Shown: positions 47,080 through 60,374 of the stretch, in pieces
Layout: every line of letters begins with the position of its first letter
How positions within the stretch are numbered: the stretch's first letter is position 1
Assembly: GCA_034509735.1 (NCBI GenBank)
Contig: JACGWO010000003.1
Span: 6,014,001-6,078,000, forward strand
Direction: 5' to 3'
Source: Sesamum alatum
Lineage: Eukaryota > Streptophyta > Magnoliopsida > Lamiales > Pedaliaceae
Length of the DNA stretch: 64,000 bases
Notes under the pieces: model-generated
What the model was told of the DNA's origin: nothing
The model's input: the letters and a program-made list of their open reading frames with translations, nothing else
Database searches by the model: none
Program-made: the position numbers and the translations under genes

Positions 47080-47378
47080 ATCTCCCACTTGACCAAAAGC
47101 TAATCACCCATTGACCTCAAACCCATCGTATCCAGATGCTGAGTATGGGCAACTTGTGACACGGGCTTAGTAAGTGGATCTGCTATGTTTTCTGCGGAGC
47201 TGATTCGGTCCATCCGAACGTCACCCCTGCTAACCATCTCGCTAAGCAGATGGTAGCGTCTAAGAATATGATTGGATCGTGATGAGATCTCAGTTCCTTT
47301 GCTAGCGCTATCGCCCCGTTGTTATCGTAGAAGATAACTATAGGCTTTGCAATGCTAGGCACTACACCCAACCCTTGG
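47080..47378 (-). pseudogene. Polypurine tract and RNase H end of an A element, antisense
   Basis: The reverse PPT (atctcccacttg) is followed by A-type RNase H. It carries the same one-base deletion after the PRSHH-coding stretch as copy 1 (17985), which shifts the C-terminus into another frame ending SAPQKT. It breaks at about 47378, where plus-strand A leader begins. Confidence 0.85.
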
Positions 47379-48676
47379 AATTATTGAATTTTTCCTTAGA
47401 TCAAATTTGCTCAATTAATTTGGGACTTTCTACATGCATTGGATGCATTGTGTATGATGTCTATTAAATTTGAAATTTGAAGCTTGTACATTGTTTATAT
47501 ATTTATATCTTGTGATGTTGGACATCACTTGGATATTTTGAATATCTATGTGAGCATGATTATTTGGTATAACTGTGCAATACGTATTGATGGAATCAAC
47601 ATGGATGATCACAAAAGCTTTAGACCTTTTGTATGTATGAATGGCATTTATTTACATTTCTGTCGAGTGGGACCTCCGTGCCTCTTGTTTTGGGACTATC
47701 GTCTCCCATTTTTCGCCTCATGATGTTAAGGTTTGCTTATTTCCTCTTTCCCATGTATTACTATTCCACTATAATGAGATGGTGAGGTTTCATTTTGTAT
47801 TACTCCGGAGGCCCAAGGCGATACATCAAGGCGTAAAACAAGAAGATTCACAAGGCCCATTGGAATGACAATGGGTTGATTACTTATGTAATAGTGTAGG
47901 ACTACCCTAGATAGACCATAGACTCATTGCGGGCTCAGTAGGTCGCATAGGTTGGGCTTGTGATCAGCCTAACAGGGTTATACTATGTTTATTGCATGCA
48001 GTGTATTTATTTATTGCTTTATAAATATTGGATATTTATGCATGCAAAGACAGTTAATGTGATGATGTCTCGGTCGTTATCAAAACAAACTCTCATTTGG
48101 TTGGACCACATAAAATATTAGGCCCAGAATGGACTTGGATCAAAGTGGTTTTGATCCGTCCAAGCCTTCTATCCACAACAATGTGGTGAGGAAGCTACCA
48201 TTACCCAAGTGTGGTCTCACAAGTCGTGGCACACTTGGACTACGGGAAAGCTGCACGATTGTTGTGAACAAAGAGACTGTACTCGCTGTTTTCTTGTCTC
48301 ACGAGTCGTGGGGGCTGACAGTTGAGGTATGATTTGGTTGATGGGTCAAGCCCAACACTGAGTAACATGGTTCGCTTGGAGTCCTCGGAATAATGCGAAT
48401 AGGTGAGGCAAAATATCTTGGGAATCTCATTGGATGAGAATGATATTGGATATCTCCCATTAGGTTTTCTTCATGTGAATCATAAAAACGGGGCATGGAG
48501 ATCACGCTTATGGATCCCAAGCCCACTAGGAAATGATTTTCCGAAACTCCACTTGAGAGTGGGGGACTTTCGTAGAAATAGTGGGAGGGTTAAAGACTAA
48601 AAGACCATGTCTTCAACTTGAACTATAATATTACCATCATTTGATAATTTCTGCTTTACATTTTATAAATATAGAT
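47379..48676 (+). other. Leader of an old A element (A3)
   Basis: It matches 13262-14596 with many differences. LTR and primer-binding site are absent because the left end was lost at the head-to-head junction. The hairpin at 48205-48238 keeps both stem arms perfectly while its loop has one change. Confidence 0.82.
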
Positions 48677-49379
48677 ATGTCTAAAAATCCCTTAGCCATG
48701 GTACTAGAGACCAATAAATTCAGTGACACGAACTATTCAGACTAGCTAAGAAACCTGAGGATTGTCCGCGGTTTAGAGAACCAAGGCTACGTCTTGGACG
48801 AGCCGCCGCCAAGTGGCTGGCCAGAGGAGTCCACGTCAGAAGAACGTTTGACATTCGAGAAATGGGATGAGGACAACCGAAAAGTACATAGTGTCATATT
48901 GGTTTTGATGTCTAACGATATCCAGAAGCAATATGATAGGCTGGACAACGTCTCCGCCAAAATGCTCCACATAAACGAGGTTTATGCAGTTCTGGATAGG
49001 CATATTAGATATGCTGCCATAAAAGAATTCTTTGGTACCAAGCTAGCTGAAGAATCTTCTGTAAAATGTCATGGGATCAAGATCCTATCCCTGGTGGAGA
49101 AGCTCGAGGACCTAAAAGCTGGGCTTAACAATGACATGTACATTGACGTGATCCTTTAGTCGCTTCCTCCATCCTATAACCCATTTGTTGTCAACTACAA
49201 CATGAATGGACTTGAGAAGTCCATTCATGAGTTAATCAACAAGTTGGTCCAATAAGAGGGAATAAACCACAATTATGTGCCGTCAGTATTGATAGGAGAG
49301 GCTTCGACCTCCAAGGCGAATGGCAAGAGGGCCGGATGCTGAAGAGGAGGAAGGTAAAGGGGAAGGCAGTTGCAGCCAC
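48677..49379 (+). pseudogene. Gag of A3, first part
   Basis: ATG at 48677. Homologous to 14597 onward but with nonsense codons soon after the start (TGG to TAG near 48745), at about 49158 and 49255, and further indels. It is interrupted after 'gccac' by a solo A LTR. Confidence 0.88.
49375..49379. repeat. Target-site duplication gccac, left
   Basis: Repeated at 51608-51612 on the other side of the solo LTR. Confidence 0.9.
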
Positions 49380-51607
49380 TGTTAGAATAGGTGACCAGAA
49401 AGCCAATAGGTTTGGCGATTTGTAACCTATCTGACAACTTGATGTAAATGTAATATTATTATGTGATGAATAAGATGAGTATTCGTCACCAATGGTACCT
49501 TCTTTGTTGCGCTCATCTTACATTTGTTAAAATGGTGTTTAACTTATATCGCAACAAAGCCCACAGACCATGGATAACAACTCGTGCAGTTGGGCTACGC
49601 ACTGGATGGTGGTCATGAAACCAACTGATTAAGAGTTGGGTCTGAAACGTTCCAAGTCGAGGACCTCGAGACAGGGCATCGAGAGTCCTATTGAGACTTG
49701 CGTCAAGAGTCGTGTTCATTGGATGAGTGCCGTGTTTCATCGGCGACAGGCGTGGGACGCCTACACGATCTTGATGGGTTGGTCGACTGGGTCGAGCCGA
49801 CTGGACGGACTCGCGGGGATCATCATATGGAAGCCTTGGAGGCTTGGTCGGTATGATTGGTTTTTCCCGGTTCCGATAGTACGGGAGTAATCCTCAGACT
49901 TGAGGAATCATGGCAGTCACGTGCACAGGACGGCTGTATCTTGGATCTGGCGAGAGGTGATCATTCTGTAAGATGATCATTATAAGCCTTGTCCAGTGCA
50001 GTCAGAATGTGTAGCGAGGACGGTGGATTCCAAGAAGAGGATCCGTCCCCTGTCAGTATTTGACAGAGGTATCTCCTATGCACTCGGAGACACGTTCATG
50101 CTGTTTGAAGCTGTGGCCACAGTGGTTGGTCGAACAGGGAATGGTTTCCTGTGTCGACGCAATGAAGCATACGTGGTCTCGAGTATTAAGCATAGATGCC
50201 TAGTCAAGGATGGGAACCAACGCCCAATTCCATACCCTATACTAAGGCTGGGAGACGGTAGACGGAAGGATCGTACCCGTACGGAATCGGCGCCTAAATA
50301 CTCACGCCAATTCACCTAGTCTCTAGTGCCATGGACCGTTGCTAGACGGCTACCCATGGTAACGGGCCCTTGTGGGACACGGGCCCAAGTCTAGCTGAGG
50401 GTGAACCTAAAGGGTCACACACAAATCACCGAGGAGGTTGAGAGATCGACTTGGAGTCAATCTCGAAGGATAAAATAAGTAATTGGATTACTTAAGGGAA
50501 AGTCCATTGGATGGACGGGCCGATATTGTATCGGGCTTTCGTTTAATCGGTAAATTGGATTTTCGATTAAATATGGAAAGTTGAGACGTTGAGACGTTGG
50601 ATCTTTTAATTGGACTAAAAGATCGACAGGAATAATTTAAATGGACATTAAATTGGATTTAATGTTGGGTTCGTCGTAATTAGATTACGATAAAACCCGG
50701 TCCCTTAAATTATACCCGAGAGGAGAAATAATTCCTAATTTGGAATGGGAAGAAGTTGGACTTCTTTCCTTAATCAAACATGGCCGACACACTCCCTTGG
50801 AGGAAGCAAAATCAGCCATGTTTCATGCTAGGTGGTATGTTGACTTATCTCTTTTGGAAAGAGACAAATCAACTCCAATCAAGATCTTCCCTTTTGGTAT
50901 GATTTGATCATACCATAAATTTTGGTAGGCTTGATTGAAGAATTGATGGTGATTGATTGGAATGAATCTAGACATCCTTGGATGAACCTAGACACATTCC
51001 AATAATCACATTAATTATGTATATATATTAGAATATACAACACCAAGCATAAGTGATTCATTATTCATCTTTTTCTAGGAAAAAGAGAAGACAAAAATCC
51101 TCTTCTCTCTCTCAAAATTTCGTGCTCTCTCCCTCTCTTACACTTGTGTTCTTCACTTGATTTTGAATCAAGAAGAAGAACAAAGTAAGTTTAAGAGAAC
51201 ACTAATTCATAGTGTTCTTCTCTTAAACCGATTCCTTCTAAACCCGTTCTTTTCTAGCAAGAAGAACATGAGTTTCTTCCGGTGTGGTGTGGATCACCTT
51301 TGGAGAATCCATACGTTTGGATTTCGTGAGCATTCCGGAGACGGATCAACGCAAGTAGCCGGGAGCCTACGCTAAACAATCAAAGGTAACGGTTTATTAC
51401 GCTTTGATTGATTTCATTTATATATCTATGCCCTATGTGCTTAAATATATATGTTTTAATATTTACACATCCTACATCGAACGCCCGATTGAGCACCCAA
51501 GGGTACACCCCTTGGGATTCGCGTATTTTGAATTTGATTTAAATTTACGCAATTTCTCGCTTTTCTCGTTTCCGCTCGCGCTCCCGGGCGGATCCGCTTG
51601 TCCTTCA
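49380..51607 (+). repeat. Solo Copia-A LTR
   Basis: 2228 bp, TGTTAG...CTTCA, full length (compare 2232 bp at 18185). No primer-binding site or polypurine tract adjoins it, and A gag continues on both sides with a perfect 5-bp duplication. It is therefore a solo LTR left after recombination between the two LTRs of a complete element. Confidence 0.95.
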
Positions 51608-52900
51608 GCCACTGCTCGCACTCCCAGCGCCCCAGTTGCCGTAGTGGGAATGGGCAAACTGAAGGGAAGGCCCGGGGTTCTCAGCGGTCTAAGGCAAATG
51701 ATACCTGCATGCATTGCCAAGGAAAGGGACATTAGAAGGGAGATTGCCCACGACTCCTCTCCAATCCAGGTATGGTTGTGGTTGAAGTAAACATGATAAC
51801 TAATTATACTTTATGGGTATTGGATACTGGATGTGGTGCTAACATCTGTAATGATTTGCAGATGCTGCAAATAAGCAGAAGGCTAACGAAGGATGAAATG
51901 ATCCTGAGGCTAGGCGATGGCAAGGCCGTTGCTGCGGAAGCTATAGGATCAGTAGAGTTAGTCATTAGTAATCATGTTAGGGTAGTACTAAATGATTGTT
52001 TCTATATACCTAGCATGATTAATAATATTGTATTAATACCCGTCCTGGACAAGGAGGGTTATTCTTTCACCATCAATAAAAGTGGGTTTTATATTATCAA
52101 TGATGGTGTGTCTCATCTGCTTGGTACATTAGTAAATGGTCTGTACATACTTCAATAGTCTAATTGGATTATGACTGCAGAAGACAAACGTGAACACAAT
52201 AATCAAGATAACGCACAGATATGGCATGCAAGGTTAGGTGATATCTCTAGAGATAGGATAAGGAGGTTGGTGGACTCAAAGAGTCTAGAGATAGACGATT
52301 TGGACAACCTACCAACCTACGAGTCCTGTCTAAAGGGAAAGATGACCAAGAAACCCTTTGTTGGACCAAACAGGCTAGCCAATGGTCTGTTGGATTTGAT
52401 CTATACAGACGTCTGTGGACTACTAAATACTCAAGCAAGAGGTGAGTACTCGTACTTCATAACCTTTACCGATGATCACTCACGGTATGGCTATGTTTAC
52501 CTATAAGGTACAAGTCTGAAGCCTTTGCAAGATTTAAAGAATACAGACTTGAAGTAGAGAACCAAGCCGATCGCAAGATCAAAGCCCTTCGATCGGGCCG
52601 AGGTGGAGAGTATTTAAGTGCTGAGTTTATTCATTACTTAAAAGAAAATGGAATTCTCTATGAGTGGACTCCTCTTGGAACACCACACTTGAATGGTGTG
52701 TCGGAAAGGAGGGATCGGACCTTGTTGGACAAGGTCCGATAATGATGAGTTTTATCAAACTCCCTCCTTCTGGGGATATGCTCTTGAGACGACAACCAAA
52801 CTATTGAACATGGCGCCATCTAAGAAGATATCCCCGATGCCATATGAGATATGGCATGGCAAGCCTGCCTCCTACAAATATTTGAAAGTGTGGGGTAGCA
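51608..52900 (+). pseudogene. Gag end and pol of A3, truncated
   Basis: It starts with the right gccac copy. It has remnants of the Gag basic linker and knuckle, a protease with DTG (about 51825), GAG-pre-integrase and integrase. Stops and frameshifts are frequent (for example near 52157 and 52504), and 'RSDRGGEY' reads RSGRGGEY, which removes one catalytic aspartate. It ends in integrase at 'gtggggtag', where a D-type LTR begins. Confidence 0.88.
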
Positions 52901-54387
52901 CTCTAGAATAGGTGACTAGAAAGCCAATTGGATTGGCGATTTTGAGTACTATTTACCAATCTTTATTAGAGAAATATTGACTTGATGAATATAGTAAGTA
53001 TTCATCCGTGGCACTATGTGTTTGTTATGTTTACTGATTACATTAAACGGTATTTTAATATCACAAAAAATGCCCACAGACCAATTAGATAACCCATGTA
53101 GTTGGGCTGCGCATTGAATGGCAGCTATGAAACCAACTTCTGAGGGTTGGTCTGAAATGTTCCCAGTTGAGGACCTCAAGACAGGGCATCGAGGGTCCTA
53201 TAGAGACTTGCACTAAGGATTGCATTCATTGGATGAAGTCGTGTTTCATCGACGACAGACGTTGGATGTCTATGCAATATTAGTGGGTTAGTTGACAAGG
53301 GTGTCAACTGACTGAACTAACTCGCGGGAATCGTCATATGGAAGCCTTGGAGGCTTGATCGTTATGACTGGAATTCCTGGCTCCGTCTGGCAAGAGTTTA
53401 GTCCTCTTGCTTAAGGAATCATGGCAGTCACATAGATATGATGGTTGTATCTAGGGTCTGGCAAGAGATATCCGTATCTGGGATACGTTCATCACAAACC
53501 TTATCCAATGCAGTCAGAATATGTATTAAGGACGGTGGATTCCAAGATACGATCCATCACCTGTCAGTATATGACAGTCGAGTCTCCAATGCGCTCTGAG
53601 ATGGTTTAAGCTCTTTAAGTCTGTGGCCACAGCGATTGGTCAAGGAGGGAATGGTTTCCTACGTCCATCAATAGAGCAAACGTGTCTCGAGTTATTGAGC
53701 ATAGTTGTCTAGTCCAGGATGAGAACCAATGCCCAATTCCATGCCCTGGACTTAGACAAGGAGACGGATGATGGAAGGACCGTACTCGTATGGAACTCAG
53801 GAGCCTAAATGTTCACGCCAACATTCACCTAGTCTCTAGTGCCATGGACCGTTGCTAGACGGCCACCCATGGTGATGGGCATTTTCGATTAATGATTAAT
53901 TGGAAAACAGTTAATTAACTGGGTTTAATTGAGCAATTATATTGGACACAAGCTCAAGTCTAGCTGAGGGTGAACCTAAATAATTGGATCATTTATTGAG
54001 AAATCCATTTGATGGATGGTCCAAGAATTAATTAATTGGATTAGTTATTTTTTGGACTTAGAACCTTTAAATTAATTTGATTAATTTAGCGGGTTTGGAT
54101 TAATTAATTGATTGGATCAATTAATTAAAGTTCGGACTCATGTTTATTTAATTGAATTAAATAAACTTATGGGCTTCAATGGGATTGAGATTTATTGGAT
54201 TAATTAATGCCTAATGGACTTTGTTTGGACTTAATTTAATTAGATTAAAAAAAAGTCCAAGACTAGTAGTCCTAGTCCATGGAGAAATTCAATTTATAGC
54301 AAGTCAAGGATGAATTAAAATCCTCCACATGTGAGGCAGATGTGACCAGCCTTTATATGGTTTGGTGGGTGGTTTATTCGCTATAAA
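52901..54387 (+). repeat. Copia-D LTR, 5' part
   Basis: It begins ctctagaataggtgac, a mutated TGTTAGAATAGGTGAC start, and shares with A the 'gaaagccaat' start, the CTGTGGCCACAG palindrome (53631-53642) and the conserved block 53824-53872. The rest differs, and it has an insertion of about 70 bp after the block plus AT-rich repeats of 'attaattgg' type. It is cut at 54387 by B-m2. Confidence 0.72.
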
Positions 54388-56345
54388 TGAAAGATTGTGG
54401 ATCGTCCCGGGAAAATAGCGCGAATGCGGAAGCGCAGTATAAAATTAAAATATGAAAATTAAACATGCTTTGATAAAATAAATAAACACGTTCAAGGGGT
54501 GTGCCCTTGAACTTTCCCGGGTGTTCGGTGTATTTCATGAAATTAAAAGTATAAACAAATCATGGAGGCCATAGGATTGAAAAATAAAAGGAACGAAAAA
54601 TTAAATCGGAACCTACCGATTGTCGTTTTTGTCTTCTAACTGCTACTCGCGTTGTTCCCCGATTTGCTCCAAGTCTCGTTCTTGAGACTCTCCAAACAGT
54701 AACACGCAATCCACCCATGTATCTTGCAAGTCGTGCTAGCGAACGAACAAGTATAATATTGGAGAGGATGAATTAATAACACGCTATTAATTAACGGTAT
54801 TAATTCTCCTTTTTTATCTAATGTTCCAAAAACAAAAGAATCAAGAAGTGTTTTCTTGTTTGAGGAGAGAGAGAGGACAGACGAGAGGGGAGAGGGAGAG
54901 AGCCGAATTTGTGTGTGTGTTGGAATTTCATCACGTTTCAAATAGTGAAAGACTAGGACTATATATAGAGGAGGGGTTTAATCCTCTTTAAACTCCAACT
55001 CTAAAGAGGTCTATTTTGACTAGGATTTTGACCTAGTCAAAGTAGTATTTGACCTAGTCAAATTAATTCTAGCCATCCATCTCTTCCTTTTAATCTCAAC
55101 CATTAATTAAATTTCATGGAATATTTAAATCCTATTAAATATTCCAAAGGCCAAATAAATAAATATAATAAATTATAAATATTTATTCTAGGCCTATTAA
55201 ATTAATCCTCTAATAAATCCAATTTATTAGATTAATTCCTTTTATCAAATAGAAGGAATTAATTCTCCTAAGAAAATAAAGGTCTCGATTAAATCCAATT
55301 TAATCATTCCTTTTCTCCAATATTTAATTCTAAATTAAATACTTGATGTGTGTGGATTGTGTGTGACTCTTTAGGTTCACCTTTCAGCTAGACTTGGTCG
55401 GATTCCTAGAATCCCTCCGTTACCATAGGTGGCCATCTAGCAATGGTCCATGGCACTAGAGACTAGGTGAAATATCCGGAGATGAACATTTAGGCTCTAA
55501 CAGTACACTTGTCCTTCTGTCTACGGTCTCACCACTTAGGGTCTAGGGCATGGAAAATGCAGGTACCCATTTTGGACCTAAGTGTCGGTCTGTCCTTACT
55601 AAACGCCGTAAGGGAAGCCTTCCCTTCTGTTCAGTTACTGTGGCCACAGATTTTAGGGACAAGACACAGAGCATACGTGAGACTCAACTGTTAATGCCTT
55701 TCGACAGGAGACAGATCCTTTCTTGGAAACTACTGTCACTTTGTACACCAGAGCTGCACTAGACATGGCTTATTACTACTGAAGTACTTCTTGGCAATCT
55801 CTCACCATATCTAAGATACAAACCTGATACACAGGTGAACTCAGCAGTTCCTCAAGTCAAAGGACTTGTCCTGTACCGTTGGAACTGGGAATACACGTCA
55901 TACCTTGCTGACCCTACTCAAGGTCCTCCGTAAGACGGTTCCCGCGAGTCACCTCAGTCAGCTGCTCCCCAGCAGGCTAACCCACTAACACTGATTAGAC
56001 GACCTTCGTCACCCGTCGATGAAATACGACAGCAGATGCTTAGTGCAAGTCTCAAAGGGAATCCCGGTACCAATTTTCAAGATTCCTTGACTTGGAGTTT
56101 TTCGGACTGATTCGGCGGGACAGATTTTATGGACCTGCCTCCAAGCGTAGTCCCAGTCCCCGAAATGGGCTTTCAGTCCGTGGGCTTTGTTTGCATAGTG
56201 AACAGATAGATAAAGCAGTAATGTGAACGCAAACAAAGTAATGCCAGAATGAATAGTTTTATCAAAATACTGAAATACTGAAATTATCTAGACATAGGTT
56301 ACATTTTGCTGGCCGAGATTGGCTACATGGTCACCTATTCTAACA
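54388..56345 (-). repeat. Copia-B 3' LTR of B-m2
   Basis: 1958 bp, tgaaag...ctaaca. Antisense TATA region at about 54957-54969 and W-box cluster near 55015-55060. Compared with 62590 onward it shows several differences in the first 80 bases alone, so the insertion is not very recent. Confidence 0.93.
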
Positions 56346-59300
56346 ATCTCCCACTTGACCTTTAAAGCTAATCGCCCATATGTCTAATCCCTATCTTCTC
56401 AAGATGTTGCGTATAAGCGCTCTGTGACATAGGCTTTGTCAGCGGATCTGCTGTGTTGTTTGTTGAGTTGACTCGGTCCATCCGAACGTCACCTCTTCCT
56501 ACCATTTCTCTTAGAAGATGGTAGTGTCTAAGAATGTGTTTGGAACGGTGATGAGATCTCGGTTCCTTTGCTTGCGCTATTGCACCGTTGTTATCACAGA
56601 ACATGACAACGGGCTCGGCGATACTAGGCACTACACGCAACTCTTGGATGTAGTTTCTCATTCGAACCGCTTCCTTGGTAGCTTCTGAAGCTGCTATGTA
56701 TTCAGCCTCTGTGGTGGAGTCAGCAGTGGTTGCTTGCTTGGTACTTTTCCAAGCCACTACTCCTCCATTAAGTTTGAATACGTAACCCGATTGAGACTTG
56801 GCATCATCATCATCAGACTGGAAGCTAGCGTCGCTAAAGCCTTCCAGAATCAGTTCTCCATTGCCATAGACTAAGAACATTTCCTTAGTCCTCCTTAGGT
56901 ACTTAAGGATGCCCTTAACAGCATTCCAATGTGCCTCTCCTGCGCAGGACTGATATCTGCTTGTTACGCTCAAAGCGTAAGCAATGTCAAGCCTGGTGCA
57001 GTGGACCGCATATTGGATGCTTCCTACGGCAGAAGTATAGGGGATGACTTTCATCCTTTCAAGTTCCTCATCAGTCTGCGGGGACTGTTTCTTGGACAAC
57101 TTGACCCCATGCATCATGGGAAGGAATCCTCGTTTGGAGTTGTCCATTCGATATCTCTTTAGGACTTTCTCCATATACGAGTTTTGGGTGAGCCCTAACA
57201 TCCTTTTAGATCTGTGCCTGACGATCTGGATGCCTAGGATGTAGGAGGCTTCACCCAAGTCCTTTATAGAAAACTGGGTTGACAACCATGCTTTTGTGTC
57301 CCCAACATTCTAACGTCATAACCAATGAGTAGAATGTCATCCACATAAAGCCTTAGGAACACTATAGAGCTCCCACTGACCTTCTTGTATACACAAGGGT
57401 CGGATGCGTTCTTGATGAAGTCATAGCCCCGTATTACTTCATCAAAGCGAATGTTCCAACTTCAGAATGCTTGTTTGAGGCCATAGATGGACTTCTGGAG
57501 ACGACAGACCTTCTGTTCCTCTCCAGTGACTGTGAAACCCTCTGGCTGATCCATATAGATCTCTTCCTCAACGAAACCGTTAAGGAAGGCCGTTTTCATG
57601 TCCATCTGCCATATCTCATAGTCATACCATGTTGCTATGGCGAGCAGGATCCGAATGGATTTAGCCAGGGCTACTGGCGAGTAGGTATCCTCAAAATCGA
57701 CCCCGGGTCGTTGAGTGTATCCCTTGGCTATAAGCCTAGCCTTGAAGGTTGTGACTTCTCCATCAACGCCAAGTTTGCGTTTGTAGACCCACTTACAGCC
57801 CACTGGCTTAACACCTTTCGGTGGATCTACAAGTCTCCAGACTTGGTTCTCGTTCATGGAGTCCATTTCGGTTTTCATGGCCTCAAGCCATTTTCCGGAG
57901 TCGATGTCAGACATCTCTTCTCCATATGTCTTAGGATCGTTATCCAAAAGACCGGTCCTATTTAGAAAGCCATATCTCACTGGAGGTCTGGACTCTCTAG
58001 TAGACCTACGGAGGACGGGAACATCAGTGGTGACTGTGGGTGCTGACTGTATCGGAGCCGGCGGTTCAGGGACCGGGGCTGGTTGTTCCTGAGGCTGTCC
58101 TTCATGCCTAGCATGTTGGACTTCTCGAGGTTGGTCAGCCCTTCGGGTGTCTATCCTAAATCCTCTAAGTGAGGGTTCCACGGCTACCTCTGATGGCTGG
58201 ATTCCATCACTTGATTCCTCAAGGATCAGCTCATCAGATTGGACATCCTCTGGGAAGCCTTGTTCCAAGAATACGACATTCCTTGAAACAAATACCTTTT
58301 GTTCCAAGGGGTCATAAAAGTAATAACCCGCAGTTTCTTTAGGGTATCCAACGAACCTGCATAAGCTAGACCTGGATTCTAGCTTATCTCCCACTAACCT
58401 CTTGACGTATGTGGGGCTACCCCACACTTTCAAGTAGTTGTAGGATGCAGGCTTGTCGTGCCATATCTCATATGGCGTTTGGGTCAATACACTGGTAGGC
58501 ACCAAATTTAGCAACTTGGCCGCTGTTTCCAACGCATAGCCCCAAAAGGACAAGGGCAATTTGATAAAACTCATCATGGGTCGAACCATGTCCAACAGGG
58601 TTCGATTCCTCCTTTCAGAGACACCATTCAATTTTGGTGTCCCGGGAGGCGTCCATTCAGATATAATACCATTTTCTTTTAGATAATTAAGGAACTCGGT
58701 ACTAAGGTATTCACCACCTCGGTCTGACCGTAGGACTTTAATTTTGCAGTTGGTCTGGTTCTCCACTTTAAGTCTGAATTCTTTAAACCTCTCAAGAGCT
58801 TCAGACTTGTACCTCATTAGGTAAACATAACCATACCGTGAATGATCATCGGTAAAGGTTATGAAGTAGGAGAACCCACCTCGGGCCTGCGTCCTTAGTG
58901 GTCCACAAACGTCTGTATGGACCAAGTCCAACAGACCTGTGGCAAGCCTGATTTGTTCTACAAAGGGCTTCTTGATCATTTTCCCTCTTAGACAAGACTC
59001 ACAAGTTGGTAGCTCACTCAAGTCCCCTACCTCTAGGTTCCTTGAGTCTACCAATCTTTTCATCCTATTTTGGGATATATGACCTAGCCTAGCGTGCCAC
59101 AGTCGTGCGTTCCCGTTATTATCTATTTTACGTTTGTGTTGAGCATTAAGAACGAAGTTCGTGTGTTGCAAGATATAGAGCCTGTTATTTAATGTACCAA
59201 GTAGATGAGCAATTCCACACCTCATCAAATAAAAATAATTTTTATTGATCATAAACTCATAACCACTATTGTCCAACAATGGAATGGAAATGATGTTTCT

Positions 59301-60374
59301 AATCATACAAGGTACAAAATAAACTTCCTCTAATTCTATGCTAATACTATCACCAACTACTAGAGTAGTAGATCCTACTGCTTCTGCCGAGATGGCCTTG
59401 CCATTCCCAAGCTTCAGGATCATTTCCCCGCTACCTAATTTTCTGCTTCTTTTCAGCACCTGCAAATCATTGCAAATGTGAGCTCCACAGCCGGTATCTA
59501 ACACCCAAGAGGCAGAATTAGTGACCATATTAACCTCAATCACAAATATACCTTGGTTAGAGAAGAGCTTGGGGCACTCTCTCTTCCAATGCCCTTTCTC
59601 ACGGCAATTGATACATATGCCTTCGATTGTTGCTTAGAGACAACCTTCCCTTTCCTTTGCCTTTCCCCTCTTTGGCAATGGGAACACTCTTAGTGTTTGT
59701 AGCTGCTTTGATGGCCTTTCCCTTCCCTTTCTTCGTTTTCCAACGTCCGGCGCCTTTGCCTTTCGTTTTGGAAGTTGAAGCACCTCTTAGTCGTTGCCTC
59801 GTATTGCACCAACATATTAACCAACTCATGAATGCCCTTCTCAAGTGCGTTCCTGTTGTAGTTGACAATAAATTGGTCAAAGGAGGGCGGGAGTGACTAG
59901 AGGATCACATCTATGTACATTTCATTATCGAGACCTGCCTTTAGGTCCTCGAGCTTTTCCACTAGGGTAAGCATTTTAACCCTGTGCTCTTGTACGGAGG
60001 ATCCTTCTGTCATTTTGGTTCCAAAGAACGCCTTGGTCGCGACAAACCTAGTATGCCGGTCCGGGACTACATAGCAATCCTTAAGGTGAGCCATGATGGA
60101 AGGGACATCGTCCAGCCTTTCATACTGCTTCTGAATCTCATTCGTCATAGAAGCAAGTATGACGCTATGGACCTTCCGGTTATCCTTATGCCAAGTCTCG
60201 AATGTCTCACGTTCTTTCAGCGTGGATCCTTCCGGTCAGGTCCTAGGGAGAGGCTCGTCCATGACGTAGCCTTGGTTCTCATAATCCAGGACTATCCTGA
60301 GATTACGCAACCAGTCGTTGTAATTGGTTCCATTTGTTTCTCTCAAGAATGGTTGAAAGTGGGTTCTTAGACAT
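56346..60374 (-). pseudogene. Copia-B gag-pol of B-m2, longest pol frame
   Basis: Minus-strand gag ATG at 60374. Gag is broken near 60230, at 59898 (nonsense) and by deletions of about 28 bp near 59788 and 7 bp near 59619; the latter damages the CCHC region. From 59543 a 693-codon frame runs through protease (DTG at residues 16-18 of that frame), GAG-pre-integrase, intact DD35E integrase and reverse transcriptase to TAFLNG and GLKQA. Frameshifts between about 57285 and 57465 separate it from the YVDD segment. A 305-codon frame (56368-57285) then gives the remainder and RNase H. The polypurine tract is at 56346-56356. Confidence 0.93.
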
